From positions 4,541,076-4,605,075 of the forward strand of contig WMCF01000015.1 of the NCBI GenBank assembly GCA_009792885.1: a stretch of 64,000 nucleotides of DNA, read 5' to 3'. Positions within the stretch are counted from its first letter, which is position 1, and each line of letters opens with the position of its first letter. This stretch comes from Eremophila alpestris peregrina. Lineage: Eukaryota; Chordata; Aves; Passeriformes; Alaudidae. The notes below the pieces were generated by a model, which did no database searches, had not been told where the DNA came from, and saw nothing but the letters and a program-made list of their open reading frames with translations. Of the stretch, positions 10,701 through 23,099 are shown in pieces. The translations under genes and the position numbers were made by a program.

Positions 10701-12476
10701 AGGAAAGGAGAATCTTTTTCTGAGGCTTGATATAAACTTCATGAAAGACTAAGAATGTCTGATACTTGTCTGAAATGTATCTGTTACATACTTTGATTTA
10801 TCTAAAATGCAGTTATGAAATGCCAGAATTTTTCTCTTTTATTGCTATTATAAATAATTTGGTTTAGACTTAGAAACTTTAGTTTTGATTTAGAAACTTC
10901 TGAAAAAAAGAAAACATGACAAAAAAACCCATGCATTATATACAAGCTGGGTGAACTCTGTGGCTTAAGTTCCTCTTACTAGAATTTTAAGAAGAGTGTA
11001 CTCAGCTGTTGATTGTACTTGAAAACAGATGAAGTGAAATAACTTGTTGAATTACTTATTTATTCACCATTAAAGGGAAGGGCAGATAATTTGTATTCAT
11101 AATGATACTTGAATGTTTATGTTTGTTTCCCATTTGGATAAGATCCCTAGATGTCCTGTATTATCTGTGAACTGTCCCTCCAAGTGAATAGCAGTGGTGG
11201 GGGGAGGTGGATCTCTCTTTGACACTATTTCCAATGATTTTCATCTCTGTAGTTTGTAGATATGAAGTGGAAACTGGGAGTTGCCATGAGTTCGGACACC
11301 TGCAGGTCTCTGAAGTACCCATATGTCACAGTGACACTAACAGTGGCAGAGCCTTCAGGCCAAATAACAGACAGATCTTTTGAAATGACCATCCCACAGT
11401 TCAAGGTCTGTAGTGAGTGTTACTTGAATGTTCAGTCTCCTAGAAACAGCAGTGCCATTGTTGTGAGGGTCAGCTGTATGCCCTGATCCATGTGTTTGTG
11501 CCACTTGTTTACATGTACAGTCATGCAAATATGAAGCATTGAACAACTATTTAAAACACAGAAGCTAAATACTTACTTCATAGTATTTAGTTCTACATCA
11601 CTTAGCTGAAGAGAATTGATCTACAGTAATTGATCATTTCTCTTAGAAATAAACTAACAACCAAAGACATAAAATCTTTCAGAGCTTGCCAGCTATCATT
11701 CTGCCATACTAAACATTCATAGAATGCTTTTGATCTACAGAACTGTTCCCCAGCCTCAAAATCTAAAGCTTGGCTTAAGCCTAACAATTGCTAATGATTA
11801 GGAATGGAGATCAGTCCGCTGTATCACCACGGACTCTTAATTACTATGTCTCCATCTATGAATTTATGTCATTTTAATTTTACACAGACGTGGCCCTTGT
11901 GTTGTTGTTCCTGTTTAAAGGGTCACTACATCATCTAGAATATCATACAAACTTAAATAGCTCCTTGGAATTTCATCAGCAGCAATTTGAGAAGAATATT
12001 CTGAATCCTTGGGTGTTGTGAAATGTTGTATTTATTCTGGTTGAAGTCTATTTCATTATTTGTTTTTCAACTACTTTAGGAAATGAATGCTACATTTGAG
12101 AAGTCTGGATTATTTCAGCGGGCAGTAGAAACAGTCATGTGAGAAAGAGTTTGGGGTTTTTTTTATGTTCTGTGGCACGAGAGCTATTTTTTATTTTTCT
12201 TTTTAGCATCTTTTCCTATTAATAGGCTGTTAAGGCATCACCTTTGTAGATTTCATAGTTAATGTGTTTAAATGCCAACCAGCCCACAGAAAGAGAAGCA
12301 GAGACTTTCAGTTCAAGCTGTACATTGGAAGTGAGAAACAAGTTTTTTGTCTAACGTGCTAGTTTGAACTGCAGTTCAAGCTTTTCTTCAAGCAACTGAA
12401 ATTTGTCTCAATTTTTGCTTTTTAGAACTTCTTCAGACAGTTCAAGGAAATGGCATCTGTTCTTGAAACAGTTTGA
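7658..12476 (+). CDS. COMMD6: COMMD6, complete, 7 coding exons, 207 aa
   Basis: COMMD6 is a COMM-domain protein of the Commander (COMMD/CCDC22/CCDC93) complex, which acts on endosomes in receptor recycling. It also interacts with NF-kB subunits. Exons: 7658-7706, 7910-7968, 8446-8511, 8677-8753, 10001-10169, 11253-11405, 12426-12476. Spliced length is 624 nt with the frame kept at every junction, ending in TGA. All introns are GT-AG. Residues about 21-135 form the helical N-terminal (HN) domain. Residues about 139-207 form the COMM domain, with its tryptophan at 146 and the block SSDTCRSLKYPYV at 153-165. The C-terminus NFFRQFKEMASVLETV closely matches human COMMD6 (NFYRQFKEIAAVIETV, from memory). 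Human COMMD6 is only about 85 aa and corresponds to exons 6-7 here, so this bird gene keeps the full ancestral form. The ATG has G at -3 and +4. Identity is very secure. Confidence 0.95.
7910..7968 (+). CDS. COMMD6: COMMD6 exon 2
   Basis: The acceptor is gtttttcag. It encodes a Gly4 run, then AADKIRLIPQDFFAEL (residues 17-36). The donor is CTG|gtaagc, phase 0. It starts the HN domain. Confidence 0.92.
8446..8511 (+). CDS. COMMD6: COMMD6 exon 3
   Basis: The acceptor is ttctttcag and the donor CAG|gtaagt. There are 22 codons (residues 37-58), from CEQIIQHLNHK to NTAELCQ, an amphipathic helical part of the HN domain. Confidence 0.92.
8677..8753 (+). CDS. COMMD6: COMMD6 exon 4
   Basis: The acceptor is ctttttctag and the donor AG|gtaagc, phase 2. 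It encodes residues 59-83 (RIQASGVDINIG..LSFLF) and two bases of Ser84. Confidence 0.92.
10001..10169 (+). CDS. COMMD6: COMMD6 exon 5
   Basis: The acceptor is tctattgtag and the donor CAG|gtaact. It encodes residues 84-140, from STAARNNLSTEEL to YMATVGQ, the second half of the HN domain. Further AGs follow at once (cacagcag), but only the first AG keeps the frame from exon 4. Confidence 0.92.
11253..11405 (+). CDS. COMMD6: COMMD6 exon 6 (start of COMM domain)
   Basis: The acceptor is tctctgtag and the donor AAG|gtctgt. There are 51 codons (residues 141-191). FVDMKWKLGVAMSSDTC and FEMTIPQFK match human COMMD6 strongly (LVDFQWKLGMAVSSDTC and FEMTIPQFQ, from memory). Confidence 0.96.
12426..12476 (+). 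CDS. COMMD6: COMMD6 exon 7 (terminal)
   Basis: The acceptor is tgctttttag. It encodes NFFRQFKEMASVLETV and then TGA, the conserved final helix of the COMM domain. It was found by family resemblance because it is too short to stand out as an open frame. Confidence 0.95.
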   Translation, partial: NFFRQFKEMASVLETV

Positions 12477-12570
12477 AGGGAACTTTTATTTCCAGTGACT
12501 TGTTGGAGGAGGATCAAGTAAACTTTCCATTCTGCACAGGGAATAAAGTGTCATTGTTCAGCAAGGTATG
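12477..12570 (+). terminator. COMMD6: COMMD6 3' UTR with poly(A) signal
   Basis: AATAAA lies at 12542-12547, 66 bases after the stop codon. A T/G-rich stretch (tatgtatccttgtcttctt) follows at about 12568, as expected downstream of cleavage. This gives a predicted 3' UTR of under 100 nt. The exact cleavage site is inferred. Confidence 0.7.
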
Positions 12571-15500
12571 TATCCTTGTCTTCTTGACAGGACCTGGTCA
12601 GCATCACCCTTGCATTGTTGTGAAAATTGAATCAAATCTCTTTTGATTACTTGAAGTCAACTCTGCAGTGTTTGTGAAAACGTGTCCAGCTGTGCTTATC
12701 CTGGTAGACAAAACATCAGGATGTGTATGGAGAAGCATCTCTGTAGACTTCCAAATACCCACAAGTAAGGAACTACACACTAAACTCAGAAAGACACCTG
12801 GAAATGTTGACTGGGAAGATACTGAGAGAAGTGTAAATCATATGCTAGTATTTTTGTCTGTAAAATCACGATGGGCTTGGACTCAACACTAGTATTACAT
12901 ATAAGGAGAATATGAAGTTACATGTAACAAACATACAGCTACTCTTGAAGAATAGCATTGTCAGGTAATTGATTGCAGCTATTTGCAGATCTGGCTTCCA
13001 GTCTTTTAATAACTGGAGAATATACATATCCTAACAGCTTGTATATTTCAAATATTTATTTCCCACCACCTAGGCTTATAAACAGTGAATGAACGCATTA
13101 AGTTTTTTCAGAGACCCAGAATTCTCTCAAATGAAGCCCAGAGGCTAATTTTACATAAAGGTAGAAAGGCAAATTAATTCAAAAGTATTTTAATGGGTTT
13201 CTGCTTTTTCATTTCATCCATTGTTAATCTGTAGCATTCTGCTTGATGTTTTGGTCAGCAGTTTGCTTTATAATTAAATTAAAATATTGATGTAATTACC
13301 TCACTTCAACCTCTGAACTAAAAAAGTCAAGAGGAAACTTGAAAATTCAGGCTGAAGAGGCAGCCAAGCACAGAAGAGAAAGGACCACACTAAAAAATTT
13401 CTTGTTGGATTGTAACAGGCAGCCACTGGACTGTGTTCTGCACTCTTGCCCTAAGAAGGTTCGTAACCAACAAAATGTTGACTTTGATGTTGAAGAATGG
13501 GGGCATTTCTAAAGGGGAGTGATAAATCCAATGTGCTTTACTTGGATGCTCTCCTCTTAATTTTTTTTCCTTGAGTTTTCCATTAAACAAAACATACTGC
13601 AAATACTGTGGGATGTAATAAAAGCAATACGGTTGCATCTCCAGACCTGCTGGTGGTGTATTAGAACAACTAAACCTGAAGAGAGATAATTCACACTGAT
13701 AAGCAAATCGAGGTTTCTGCTTCAGCTTCAGGCTGGTAGAGACTGAATACTAGCTTTGCTGGGACAGATCCACCAATGATTTCAGGCCCACTTAAAATGT
13801 AAACATCTACTCTAGCTTTCTAACTCAAATCTGGTTTTAAACTAACATTTTTAAAAGCTGGCTGAAAGTCATTGATGCAGGTTATGTCTGCCTTTTTGTG
13901 CTATGAAAATAAACTGCCTCACATTGTGTGCTGCGTGTACTACAGTCCTTTTAGGAGTGCCCGTATTTTAGGCATTATGCATATTTTATGCATGATGTAT
14001 AAAAACTGTATTTGGAATTGATTAGAAGCCCAAATAAGTGAAACAGTGTTGGCTTTGACAAAAGTTTTTGGCCATGACCATGGATCTGGATGATACTTTC
14101 TTTATGCTGGTTGAAGTCTGAGGTGTTTGCCTTGTGGCTTAGGAGAGCAGATTGGTCTTTTCTGGGGCCCTCGTGGTGTAGTGTCACAAAATGCTCTTGG
14201 GAGCACACTTCCCATTTGCCTCTTCCCTTGTCTGTCTGCAAGGGCTCAGGGCTGAACACAGAGCAAACAAATATGTATGGAAAAGTGATGTGAGCTGCTG
14301 ATTGTTTTAGCTGTTTTTTGTTCACAGCATTTGGAGTGTAAGGCTGCTGTAACTGGAAAACACTGTCATGCCTAGTGAATTAATTGTTTTACATCAATGC
14401 AAGAGTTCCAGAAAAAAATAAGGTTGTCTTTTTTTTAGTTAAGCTGGAGCCTTACAAATAACTTCTGTGTGTTCTGATGGACGTAAATTCTTCATATAGC
14501 TGGAAATACTTGTGCCTTCATTGGAACTACATGGAAAAGAAGAGTTAATTAATCATGTTTTAACAATTCTGTAGATGTTGGAAGGTAATGAGGAAACTCC
14601 CAGTTAGCATTTTTGTTTGCTCCATCAGCAGGAGGAGAAAGTTGTCCGCCTTTATAAAGAGTTTTATTTTGTCAATTCAGTTATTCTTCAATATTTTTTT
14701 AAATGTCCCTGAACTCCAGCATGTTGTAATTCTGTCTGGAAGATGCCTGGACGTGTACACGATACCAATTTACTGTCTTGAGAATTTTCAGAGGAGTTAT
14801 GATTTAAAGTTGGCTATGTACTCAAACTTTTGAATGTGTCGTTACCACAATCAGCAGGAATTCCTCTACGGAGTAATGGAAAAATTGAGTATTTTATTAA
14901 AAGGAAACCAAACAAAAAAGTAACAGTTTTAAGGGTAGCAATACTAATATGTCCAGTCTGGAGATTTGTTTGTCTATATATGCAGAAACTGGATCTTTTC
15001 AAAGAAAATCAGGAGTCCTTTTGTGTTCCTAATTCTAATTGTTGATTATTAGAAATTGTATAACATGAATATTTTTGTAAGTCCAGAGAAGTCATTAAAC
15101 ATGTAGGTAACAAAGACAAAGCTGGTAAGTGTTTTGTTTTAAGCCTACTGCATGGAAGTCTGTCTTGTAAATATTGCAATGAGTAAAGTTCAGGACTAGA
15201 CAGTGACTAGATTTCTTTCTTTATTAAATTAGGATGAAGTTCAGATACATGCAGTCTTTCTCTGTGACAGCATACCAAGGAGTTAATGGGTAACTGCAGG
15301 CTGTAAGGACTCTTTGTATCAATTACTTAAAGCTAGACAAAATGTTGTATTGAACCAGGAAAAGACAGAGGACATATGAGATTAATGAAATTTTGCAGGA
15401 AATTACATTCAAGTGATTTTCTTTCCTTAACTGTATTTAAGAGACAAGTAAACATTTTAATTTTTTCAACATTTGTCTAGAACAGGGCAGGTGGAAGGAA

Positions 15501-16540
15501 GGAGGGGTAAGGTCTTGCACAGTCAAAAAATTCAGGGGAGGGAATAATGAAGGAATGTCCTAGTCATGACTGTTGTCTTCATCACAGGACTTTTTTTTTT
15601 TTTCCCCATAAATTTAAACACACCAGCCCACTTGCAGAAAGCTATTTTGTAGAAAGCTCCACAGAAGGAGTACACAAATGGCTGGAGTATATCTGTGCAC
15701 TAGTGTTTTGCATATTTAGCTTCTGCACACTTTGGCCAAGTAAAAGCATGTCTGTTTCTGCTTCCATAAAATTGTACTGCCTTTCTTTAACCACATTTTG
15801 AAGGTATGTGACTTTCTTGTTCATTGTGAGCCCACCCCCTAATTTTCCCTTCCCCTTTTTAAGCCTTTGCACTCTGTGTGAGCACTTGAAGACACATTGC
15901 CTTGGATGAATTAAAAACAAAGATAGAGAGGTGATAAATTGGGGGAAGAATGTTTCTTCTTCCTGTTTGCCCTGTTTGAATGTTCTATTACCCTCTTGGC
16001 TGTAGGTATAATGAGAGGGTAATTTCCACTCCTCTGCAGAGGCATGCAGGGTGGTTCTGTTAAGACCTGGTGGGTACTAGAATAACACAAAAATATGTCT
16101 CGAGTAATTTGATCTACCTGCAGAGAAAAAAAAAAGCCGTATTTCTGAAGAACCTCTACTAATGGCTGGGGACTGTGGGGGGGGAAACACTTAAAACTAA
16201 GCAGCCTCTATCCTGTCCAAGATTCTGTGGTTGATCATGGTAGAGCTCCTTTCCCAGACAGATTTTAGTACAGGTACATACCCGTTGGTTGGGCTGATAA
16301 CTTGCCAGGCATTTGCTTCATTAAGAAGCTGGATTCTTGCAGGTCAGTACCTGAGCTGAGTGCCTTGACCTTAGCTTGAATGGTGTGCTGTTGCTGTGCT
16401 TCCTTCCTGAGGCTCAGCCAGCTCATGACTGGATTTGCTTGTCACTGTGAAATTTTGGCCAAATACTTCCTTTACCTTTTATCCTACAGCGGTGTCCATA
16501 CTCACTCACACAGATCTGCTGTTGGTTCTTTAGTTTATGA
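12571..16540. other. Intergenic region, COMMD6-TBC1D4 (left part)
   Basis: This is AT-rich sequence with short random open frames and small homopolymer tracts (for example T at about 15590-15603). I see no gene, RNA or clear repeat family. Confidence 0.5.
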
Positions 16541-16542
16541 GG

Positions 16543-17110
16543 TGCTGTGGTTTAGCCCCACCTGCCATCCAAGTACCACACAGCTGCTTCTTCAGTCCCC
16601 TTCTCTGGGATGACAGGGGGAATGGAATTGAAAGGGTAAAAGTGAGAAAACTCATGGGTTGAGATGAAGACAGTTAAATAGGTAAAGCAGAAGCTGCACA
16701 GGCAAGCAAAGCAAACCAAGGAATTCATTCCTCACTTGCCAAGGACAGGCAGATGTTCAGCCATCCCCAGGGAAGCTGGGCCTCATCCTGTGTAACGGTT
16801 ACTTGGGAAGACAAACGCCATCACTCAAACTATTCCCCCCTTTCTCCCTCAACTTTATATACTGAGCATGATGTCATATGGTGTTGGATATCAGCTGTCC
16901 CAACTGCCCCCAAGTAACTACTCATGCACCTCCAGCTCCCTCGCTGGTGGGGTGGTGTGAGAAGCAGAAAAGGCCTTTTCTCTGTGTAAGCACTGCTCAG
17001 CAACAACAACAAAAAAATCTCTACTATTATTAACAATATTTGCAGCACAAATCCAAACCGGCCCCCTACTAGCTCCTGTAAAGAAAATGAATTATTCCCC
17101 AGCCAAAACA
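16543..17110 (-). mobile_element. Solo LTR of an avian endogenous retrovirus (degenerate)
   Basis: The sequence follows a common bird LTR read in reverse. One end is tgctgtggtttagcccc. The interior has ctcatgggttgagatgaaga, a tatactgagcatgatgtca block, and gtgagaagcagaaaaggcc with ctgtgtaagcactgctcagc. The other end is ccccagccaaaaca. The forward LTR would start TGTTTTGGCTGGGG at 17110. No gag, pol or env lies beside it, so it is a solo LTR. No convincing target-site duplication was seen. The subfamily is unassigned. Confidence 0.75.
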
Positions 17111-20100
17111 GAAGGATGGTGCTCAACATCCCTCATATCCAGTCCTGGGTGCTTGGAAAGACTTCCTGATTCTTGTTTCCCAGGCTTTTCTGAGGAAAGG
17201 TGGAGAAATGACTTGGCATTCAGTTTAGTTACTGGGATATGTCTCTTAATTATGTATGACTTTGTGTCATTGAGGAAGTAAGGAAGCTGAGATCACTGAT
17301 CTTCTCCTTGAAGGAAGGCTGATTTTAGTATTTCTGGGTTTTCTCTACCCTAAACTGCATTTACCTGCTGTGGCTAATTACAAAGCTGCCCTACTTCAAG
17401 AACCTTTTCTGTTTGATATGTGTAAGTACTATAGTTTCAAAATACTCTGCCATTGTTACATTTATATAAATTGGAAGTTTCAGTGTCAATTTTGCACTTC
17501 ACATAATGAGCTTTGGAAAAGTAAGAAAAATTTATTATTTCATACAACAGATTTCTGTGCTAGATAATAATTCCAGAGGCCTTTGTCCCAGCATCGGTCA
17601 CCAGGTGGCACTGCCACATACAGTCTTGCCTCACAGTAATCCTTTGACAGCACGTCTGGCTATGGGAGAAGGACCCCTCTGTAGGTTGGATCTGGAACTA
17701 TGAATTCATGCCACCATAACTTCCATCCCACTTCTTACATTGTAGGGAAACAAACTAATTTCTCTTTTAATTATTATCAAGATGAGCACAAAGATTTCCA
17801 GTTACATAAACAACATTCACCGTTTTAATGATAACAGAATACCATACACTGTATATTTGCAGCAGTTAAAATCAGTAACTTAATTATACTGACATTTCTG
17901 CATTATTACTCATTCTTCAAATAGTATCATATTGTGTTTGGAGCCTATTCTCATTTTACTCTTTCCCCTGTTTATACATCTCTTGGGATTTTTCTAGATC
18001 TGTATTTTGATCATAGAAAAAGCATTTGCATTTCTCTAGCCAAGATTTTCATGCTGTTTGACCACTCTAAAATTCTTCATCTATATTCTCTTATGCAGTC
18101 CGGTTATCAGTGTCTTTATGCCACATTTAGGGCTATGCTTCTCTTGCTTCTCTATGCTTCTCTGCCACTGAAAGTGGCTGGGGTGCTTAATTCCCCTGTG
18201 AATTACCTCTGAATCTGAAAACTCAAATTCAGATGTTCTTGGTATTACTGAAGCTGAAAAGAATTTTTTCTGTTCCCCATGAATGTCATTGCTGCTGAGT
18301 CATTGGCAGTTTATAGGTGTTCGTGAAAAAATATTCATCTAAGAACTTGCCCAGATTAAAGCAAGACAGGCTTCCTTCTCAGTGATGCTTCTGAGCAGGG
18401 AAGTCCTGGATGCTGCAAGCAGACATGAAGCTTGAGAATGGTACTGAAGTTTACATTTAAAATGAGGAATGTAAGTGCAGGTCTGGCATGAATCCCTGGT
18501 GTGCTGTGCCATGCTGCTTCTCACAGTTGGGAGTGTGGGGAGATGAGAGACACTCAGCAGTCAGCAGAGTCAAGACAACAGATGTCCATCTACCTAGGAG
18601 AGAGTCAAGGACAAGGAGAAAGAGGATTAAGGAGTTCCCATCTGTTCTTTTTTTTTTTAATGTTAGCAGCTACATTGGCACCATTCTTGGTATTGTGTTG
18701 GGCCTACAAGTGCCCTGTTGTTTATGCTAAGCTGTACCTTCTTTTACCACACATACAGTACAAAGTGGAGAAGCTGCAATTATACTTCATAATGGTATTT
18801 GCATTTTCCTCTTGAAGAGACATAATTTGTGCCCTTTGAAATACTCTTGCTTTCCAAACTATCTCTCTTCTGTCTTATTTCTGCACTCCAGATTTGCTGA
18901 TCTTTCTAGCCTGGGGTTCATTCTTTGTAATAATATATTTATGAAATAATATCAGTATGTTCCTTTTAGCTTTGGTAATAACAAGAAATTCTGTCTTAGT
19001 TTCCATTGCTAGAGAATTGGAGGGATCCAAGATCCCTTCCAAATCACAAATGAGGCAGATGTGGCAGGGACTGTTAGGGAAGGAAGTAGACTCCACAGTC
19101 ACAGGACTTCATCTCTTCTTCCTCATTTTTTTTCTATTATTTGTATGTTACTGCAGTGGCAGGGGAATAGTAGAGAAATAAACGGCTCCTTTTTATAAAA
19201 GAAATAATTATGAATATGGAAGTTCTTATTGCAGAAGTTGCTGCAGTAACTAGTTTTGCAACTGATCTGAGCTGCTGACAGCCACCAAACTCTGTATTAC
19301 CTCAACAACAGGGATTCTAGTAAACTGATGTGATGCAGTTTGGGGGGGCAGGGGCCCTATTAAAAAAAAAAAACAAAAACCCCAACAAATTTCAAATGCT
19401 TCCACGTAGAACGGTGCTGTGATCACACAGAAGTCCAGATTAAAACTTAGTTTTAAGTAAAATGCATTGTGGTTCTTCACTGGATTCAAAGTCTGCTGTG
19501 TTGGAAAGTTTCATGGGATGACTGTGATATGAAAAAATTAAGTAAGAATCTTTCCCCAGTCAAATTTATCTTTGAAGAGAAATACAATAACTTAATGAAC
19601 TGTCTCTCTTAATCAGTGCTACATTAAATTGAATAATAATAAACACATTGTGAACACAGACATAAAATACACCCGGTCGCTTTAAGTTCTAGATGTTTAT
19701 AAAATTTCTAGCTAGGGATTATTCTCTTATGAACTTTGCTCATTCCAGTTCCCCTAAATCTGTTTTGGAGTGTTTTGTTCTTACTGGCAGAACAAATTCA
19801 ACCTGTCATTTTGATCAAAAAAGATTAGTGCCATTTAAGAAGAAAACACCAAAACCTCCTATCAGATTAATTTTTCATCATTTTTATTGTTTACAAATTG
19901 CAGCAATTGTCTTCTGCTGTTGACATATCTCTGGAAGACCAATTTGTCTTACTTAAAACTTTGGCATTGCATTTTAAATTATTGTAATCTTTATACATCC
20001 TGCAAAATATACAATTTTAATCATTTTTAGTGAGGTTTTTTATGTACTTTAAAAGAAGAGGCACCAGAGTTTCTCTAGCAACTAAAGCTTAAAGTCCTGG

Positions 20101-23060
20101 TAATATGTCCAGTCTACTGAACTTTCTAGTACTTCAGTTGTATTTCCAGAAGTTATTTCATTACAGCCTTCAAATAAGACTGGGTAGTTAAAATTAATTA
20201 AGTGGTTTTTAAAGTAAAAATGCCTATATCTCAGATCTGAAAAGAAAATGTGACCTGAAAGTAAAATAAAATATGACTAGTTTAAACTAATGCAAATATG
20301 GAAATGGACCTTGAATTTGCAGACTCCTAAGTGAGATCATTCTTAGAAAAGCAATTGAATCAGAAGCAATTCCAGCTTCAGGGCATATTACTGAAATAAT
20401 AGTCCAAGGTGACTGAAGTTATGCATAAATTATGGGATTGTAAAGTCAAGCCTACAGCTCCTCTAATAACTTAATGTATTTTCTGCAATTGCAATTGTGG
20501 CTAGAAAGCTTAAAGGGATGGATAATTACTAGCAATTAACAGTCTGATCACATGAGATGCTGAGGTCTCTTGCTGTCTAAGAAGTTACTGAGAGCTGTGG
20601 TTGCTTACCATTTTGCAGGTCTAAATCCTTTAACATTGAGTATGAACTGAAGACCCAGATATGATATATGAAATGGCTGCTGTGGTGCCATGTGCAGAAA
20701 CAGCATATATTACCAAGGTATGGTCTCAGAGAGCTAAACATACTTCCTCTAATAAACAGAAAGAAAATACATTCTCCACTATTTAGGGAAAATAATCTTT
20801 ACACGTAGTACTCCATTGACAAGCATACCAAATCCAAAATGTTCAGAGGCACTTACATTTAGTTAACTTTATCTATGTTTGGTCACTTCAATAATATCCC
20901 TTATTTTAAGAGGTTTTGCATCTAATGCCTATGTCTGGAACAAAAAACAAGGGCAGGTTACCAGCAATTCAGAAAAGTCTGATTAGGCTGTGGTTGGTTT
21001 CACTTGCAGCACATGCTATGGCAATTATTGCCCATGGTACTTTAGGTAATTCAGAACTTCCAATAGAGTGCTCCCTTCAGATTTTACAGTTGGTTTCAAG
21101 AAGCTTGGCCAATGATAATGCTAATGATCATAATAGAAAAAAGAATTGTTAAAAAATGGTGGTGTCTTACCTGAGACTTCGTCTGTCAGGTTTCTGGCAC
21201 GGGTGCTGCACTTATATTTCTGTTTGGGATGATCTGGAGATAAACTGTTCTTTCATCAAGAATAGACAGGTATTTTCAAAGCTCTGTGGATAAGTTGCTG
21301 TCTTCTCTGTCCCAAAGTTTTTGATTCCCGTTAACTGAGCTATAAGGATTACATCTTTTATGCTGTTTCCTAACTACATGGTGTGAAGTATTAGAGACAG
21401 ATACTTTCCTTGTCATTATAGTTCAAATACTAGAAATTACACGAGAGGCATGTCAGATGTCATGGGCAAAGGAGTACTGTGTTCAATATGAACTTTAACT
21501 TAAAGGTGCATGAAATCTTAAAACTGAAAAAGGGACGAACTTGAGGAAGAGAAGTTATATAACAGAAGGACTGGCTTCCTACTGAAACACTGTTAATGAG
21601 ATGGGGGATAAAAAGTGTTAGGCAGATTAAAGGATAAGAAATGATGAAGTAAATGGATAAAAGTAATGGACAGCTAAAAGGGATTACTACAAAGAATCGA
21701 GTATTAGAGACATAAAAAGCTGAAGCTAGACGAAAGCATGAAAACTTTGGATTAACATCTGAGAATTTGATTTTGAAGGTAGTTAAAATATTAGTGGGAG
21801 CATTTATATAAATTAATTTCATCTTCTAAGGGATTTGTATAAAGATTTCAGTAATAAAAATAAATTAAGTCAAAACAACCAGATTTTATACCATATTCTG
21901 CAACTCACCCAACTGAAGGAAAAACCAAATAGCTTTACAAAGGAGGCACAATGGTGACCGTTGGAGAATTTCACATTCATTTTTCACATTTTAGAATTTC
22001 ATTTCTACCTGATAATTTGCAGTAATTGAACAGCTGAAAACACAGTTCTGTAACATCTTCAAGGGAAGATTTCTTGTTCCATTTGTATGATGCAAGAATA
22101 TCTAGGCATCTGTAATTGCTTAAAAGAATTTTTTGCTATTTTAATGTGTTTGCATTATTGTCTTCAAGTTTTCTGATTATTATTAAATATTTGTATTGCC
22201 AGAGCACCTAAAAGCCTAGGCTGTCCACAAACTGGTTTTGGTAGTTCATATACAAACATAAACCAAAAGGGATGCAGTAGCTCCAGAGATGCTGGTAAGC
22301 AACTGCAGCTATTCAGTATGTTGCAGCCTCCCCATTAGGCTGCTTCATTGGAGTCACTTAATGATTATCCCATGTGAAACAATTGCAGAAGAATGCATGA
22401 GGGGGTTTTGCCGCCGTTCTAGGGCAAGCCCAGTGTTTAGGTCACTTCCCAGGTAGGTTAAATCGGTCTTTGTGCTCAAATGACTGAATTGCAGCTTCAC
22501 GCTCCAGATGAATCGTCTAACCAAGCGTACCCAAAAGGGGCGAGCAGTCTTGCTGCTCTCTTCACCCCCGAGCAGTCACTCCCGCTCCCTTTGTGCCAAC
22601 AGCGCTCCCTGTGTAAGCGCTGTCACTTAAATTAGGGCCGGCTCACAGAGCTGAGCTGGCAGAAAAGGAGCAGTTGGCTGCAGCATTAAACCAGTGCCAG
22701 CACTGCTGCTACAAACCAAATAGCTCTTCTTCCAGGTGCACTGGCTTACAAATTGTCATTCCGCAATAGTTTTGCACAAAATCTTAAACAGAATTGTCAG
22801 CCAAAGGGTTAATACCAACTGTGCAGAGTGAGGGAGAAGAAATTTTTTAGGTTTGTGATCCTCACAATTTGGCCATTATTCTTCTAATTACCCTGGTTGT
22901 AAAATCTGTTGTACAGCAATGTAGTTCAGTTGATAAGTGTGAAAACAGTCAGTTTGGGAAAGCAAGTCCAGTCTGGCTTTAACTTGTACCATCGTAGCAC
23001 ATAGTAAAGCTGGTTTATATTCATACGAATATATTCGGCCTGCATAAGTGTTTTTGCATT
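17111..23060. other. Intergenic region, COMMD6-TBC1D4 (right part)
   Basis: This is AT-rich and largely featureless to the eye. About 22400-22760 is more G+C-rich with a few CpGs and could be regulatory, but I see no defined motif set. The 120-codon open frame on the minus strand at 21460-21822 is hydrophobic and AT-driven and looks random. Confidence 0.5.
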
Positions 23061-23073
23061 AGCTCCCCTGTCC

Positions 23074-23099
23074 TAAGGGACATTGTAGGATGTCCCTTA
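23074..23099. repeat. 10-bp perfect inverted repeat, 6-nt loop
   Basis: taagggacat (23074-23083) and atgtccctta (23090-23099) are exact reverse complements around tgtagg. It lies upstream of TBC1D4. No function is assigned. Confidence 0.85.

Noticed and set aside
12080..12142. Candidate last exon of COMMD6 (frame EMNATFEKSGLFQ.. then stop, preceded by ctactttag)
   Set aside because: It is in phase and has an acceptor-like AG, but its sequence does not resemble the family C-terminus. The exon at 12426-12476 encodes NFFRQFKEMASVLETV and is followed by a poly(A) signal, so it is clearly the real terminal exon.
21460..21822. 120-codon minus-strand open frame, hydrophobic
   Set aside because: Its composition (F, I, S, L, N rich) is what AT-rich DNA gives by chance. 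No family resemblance, start context or splice logic.
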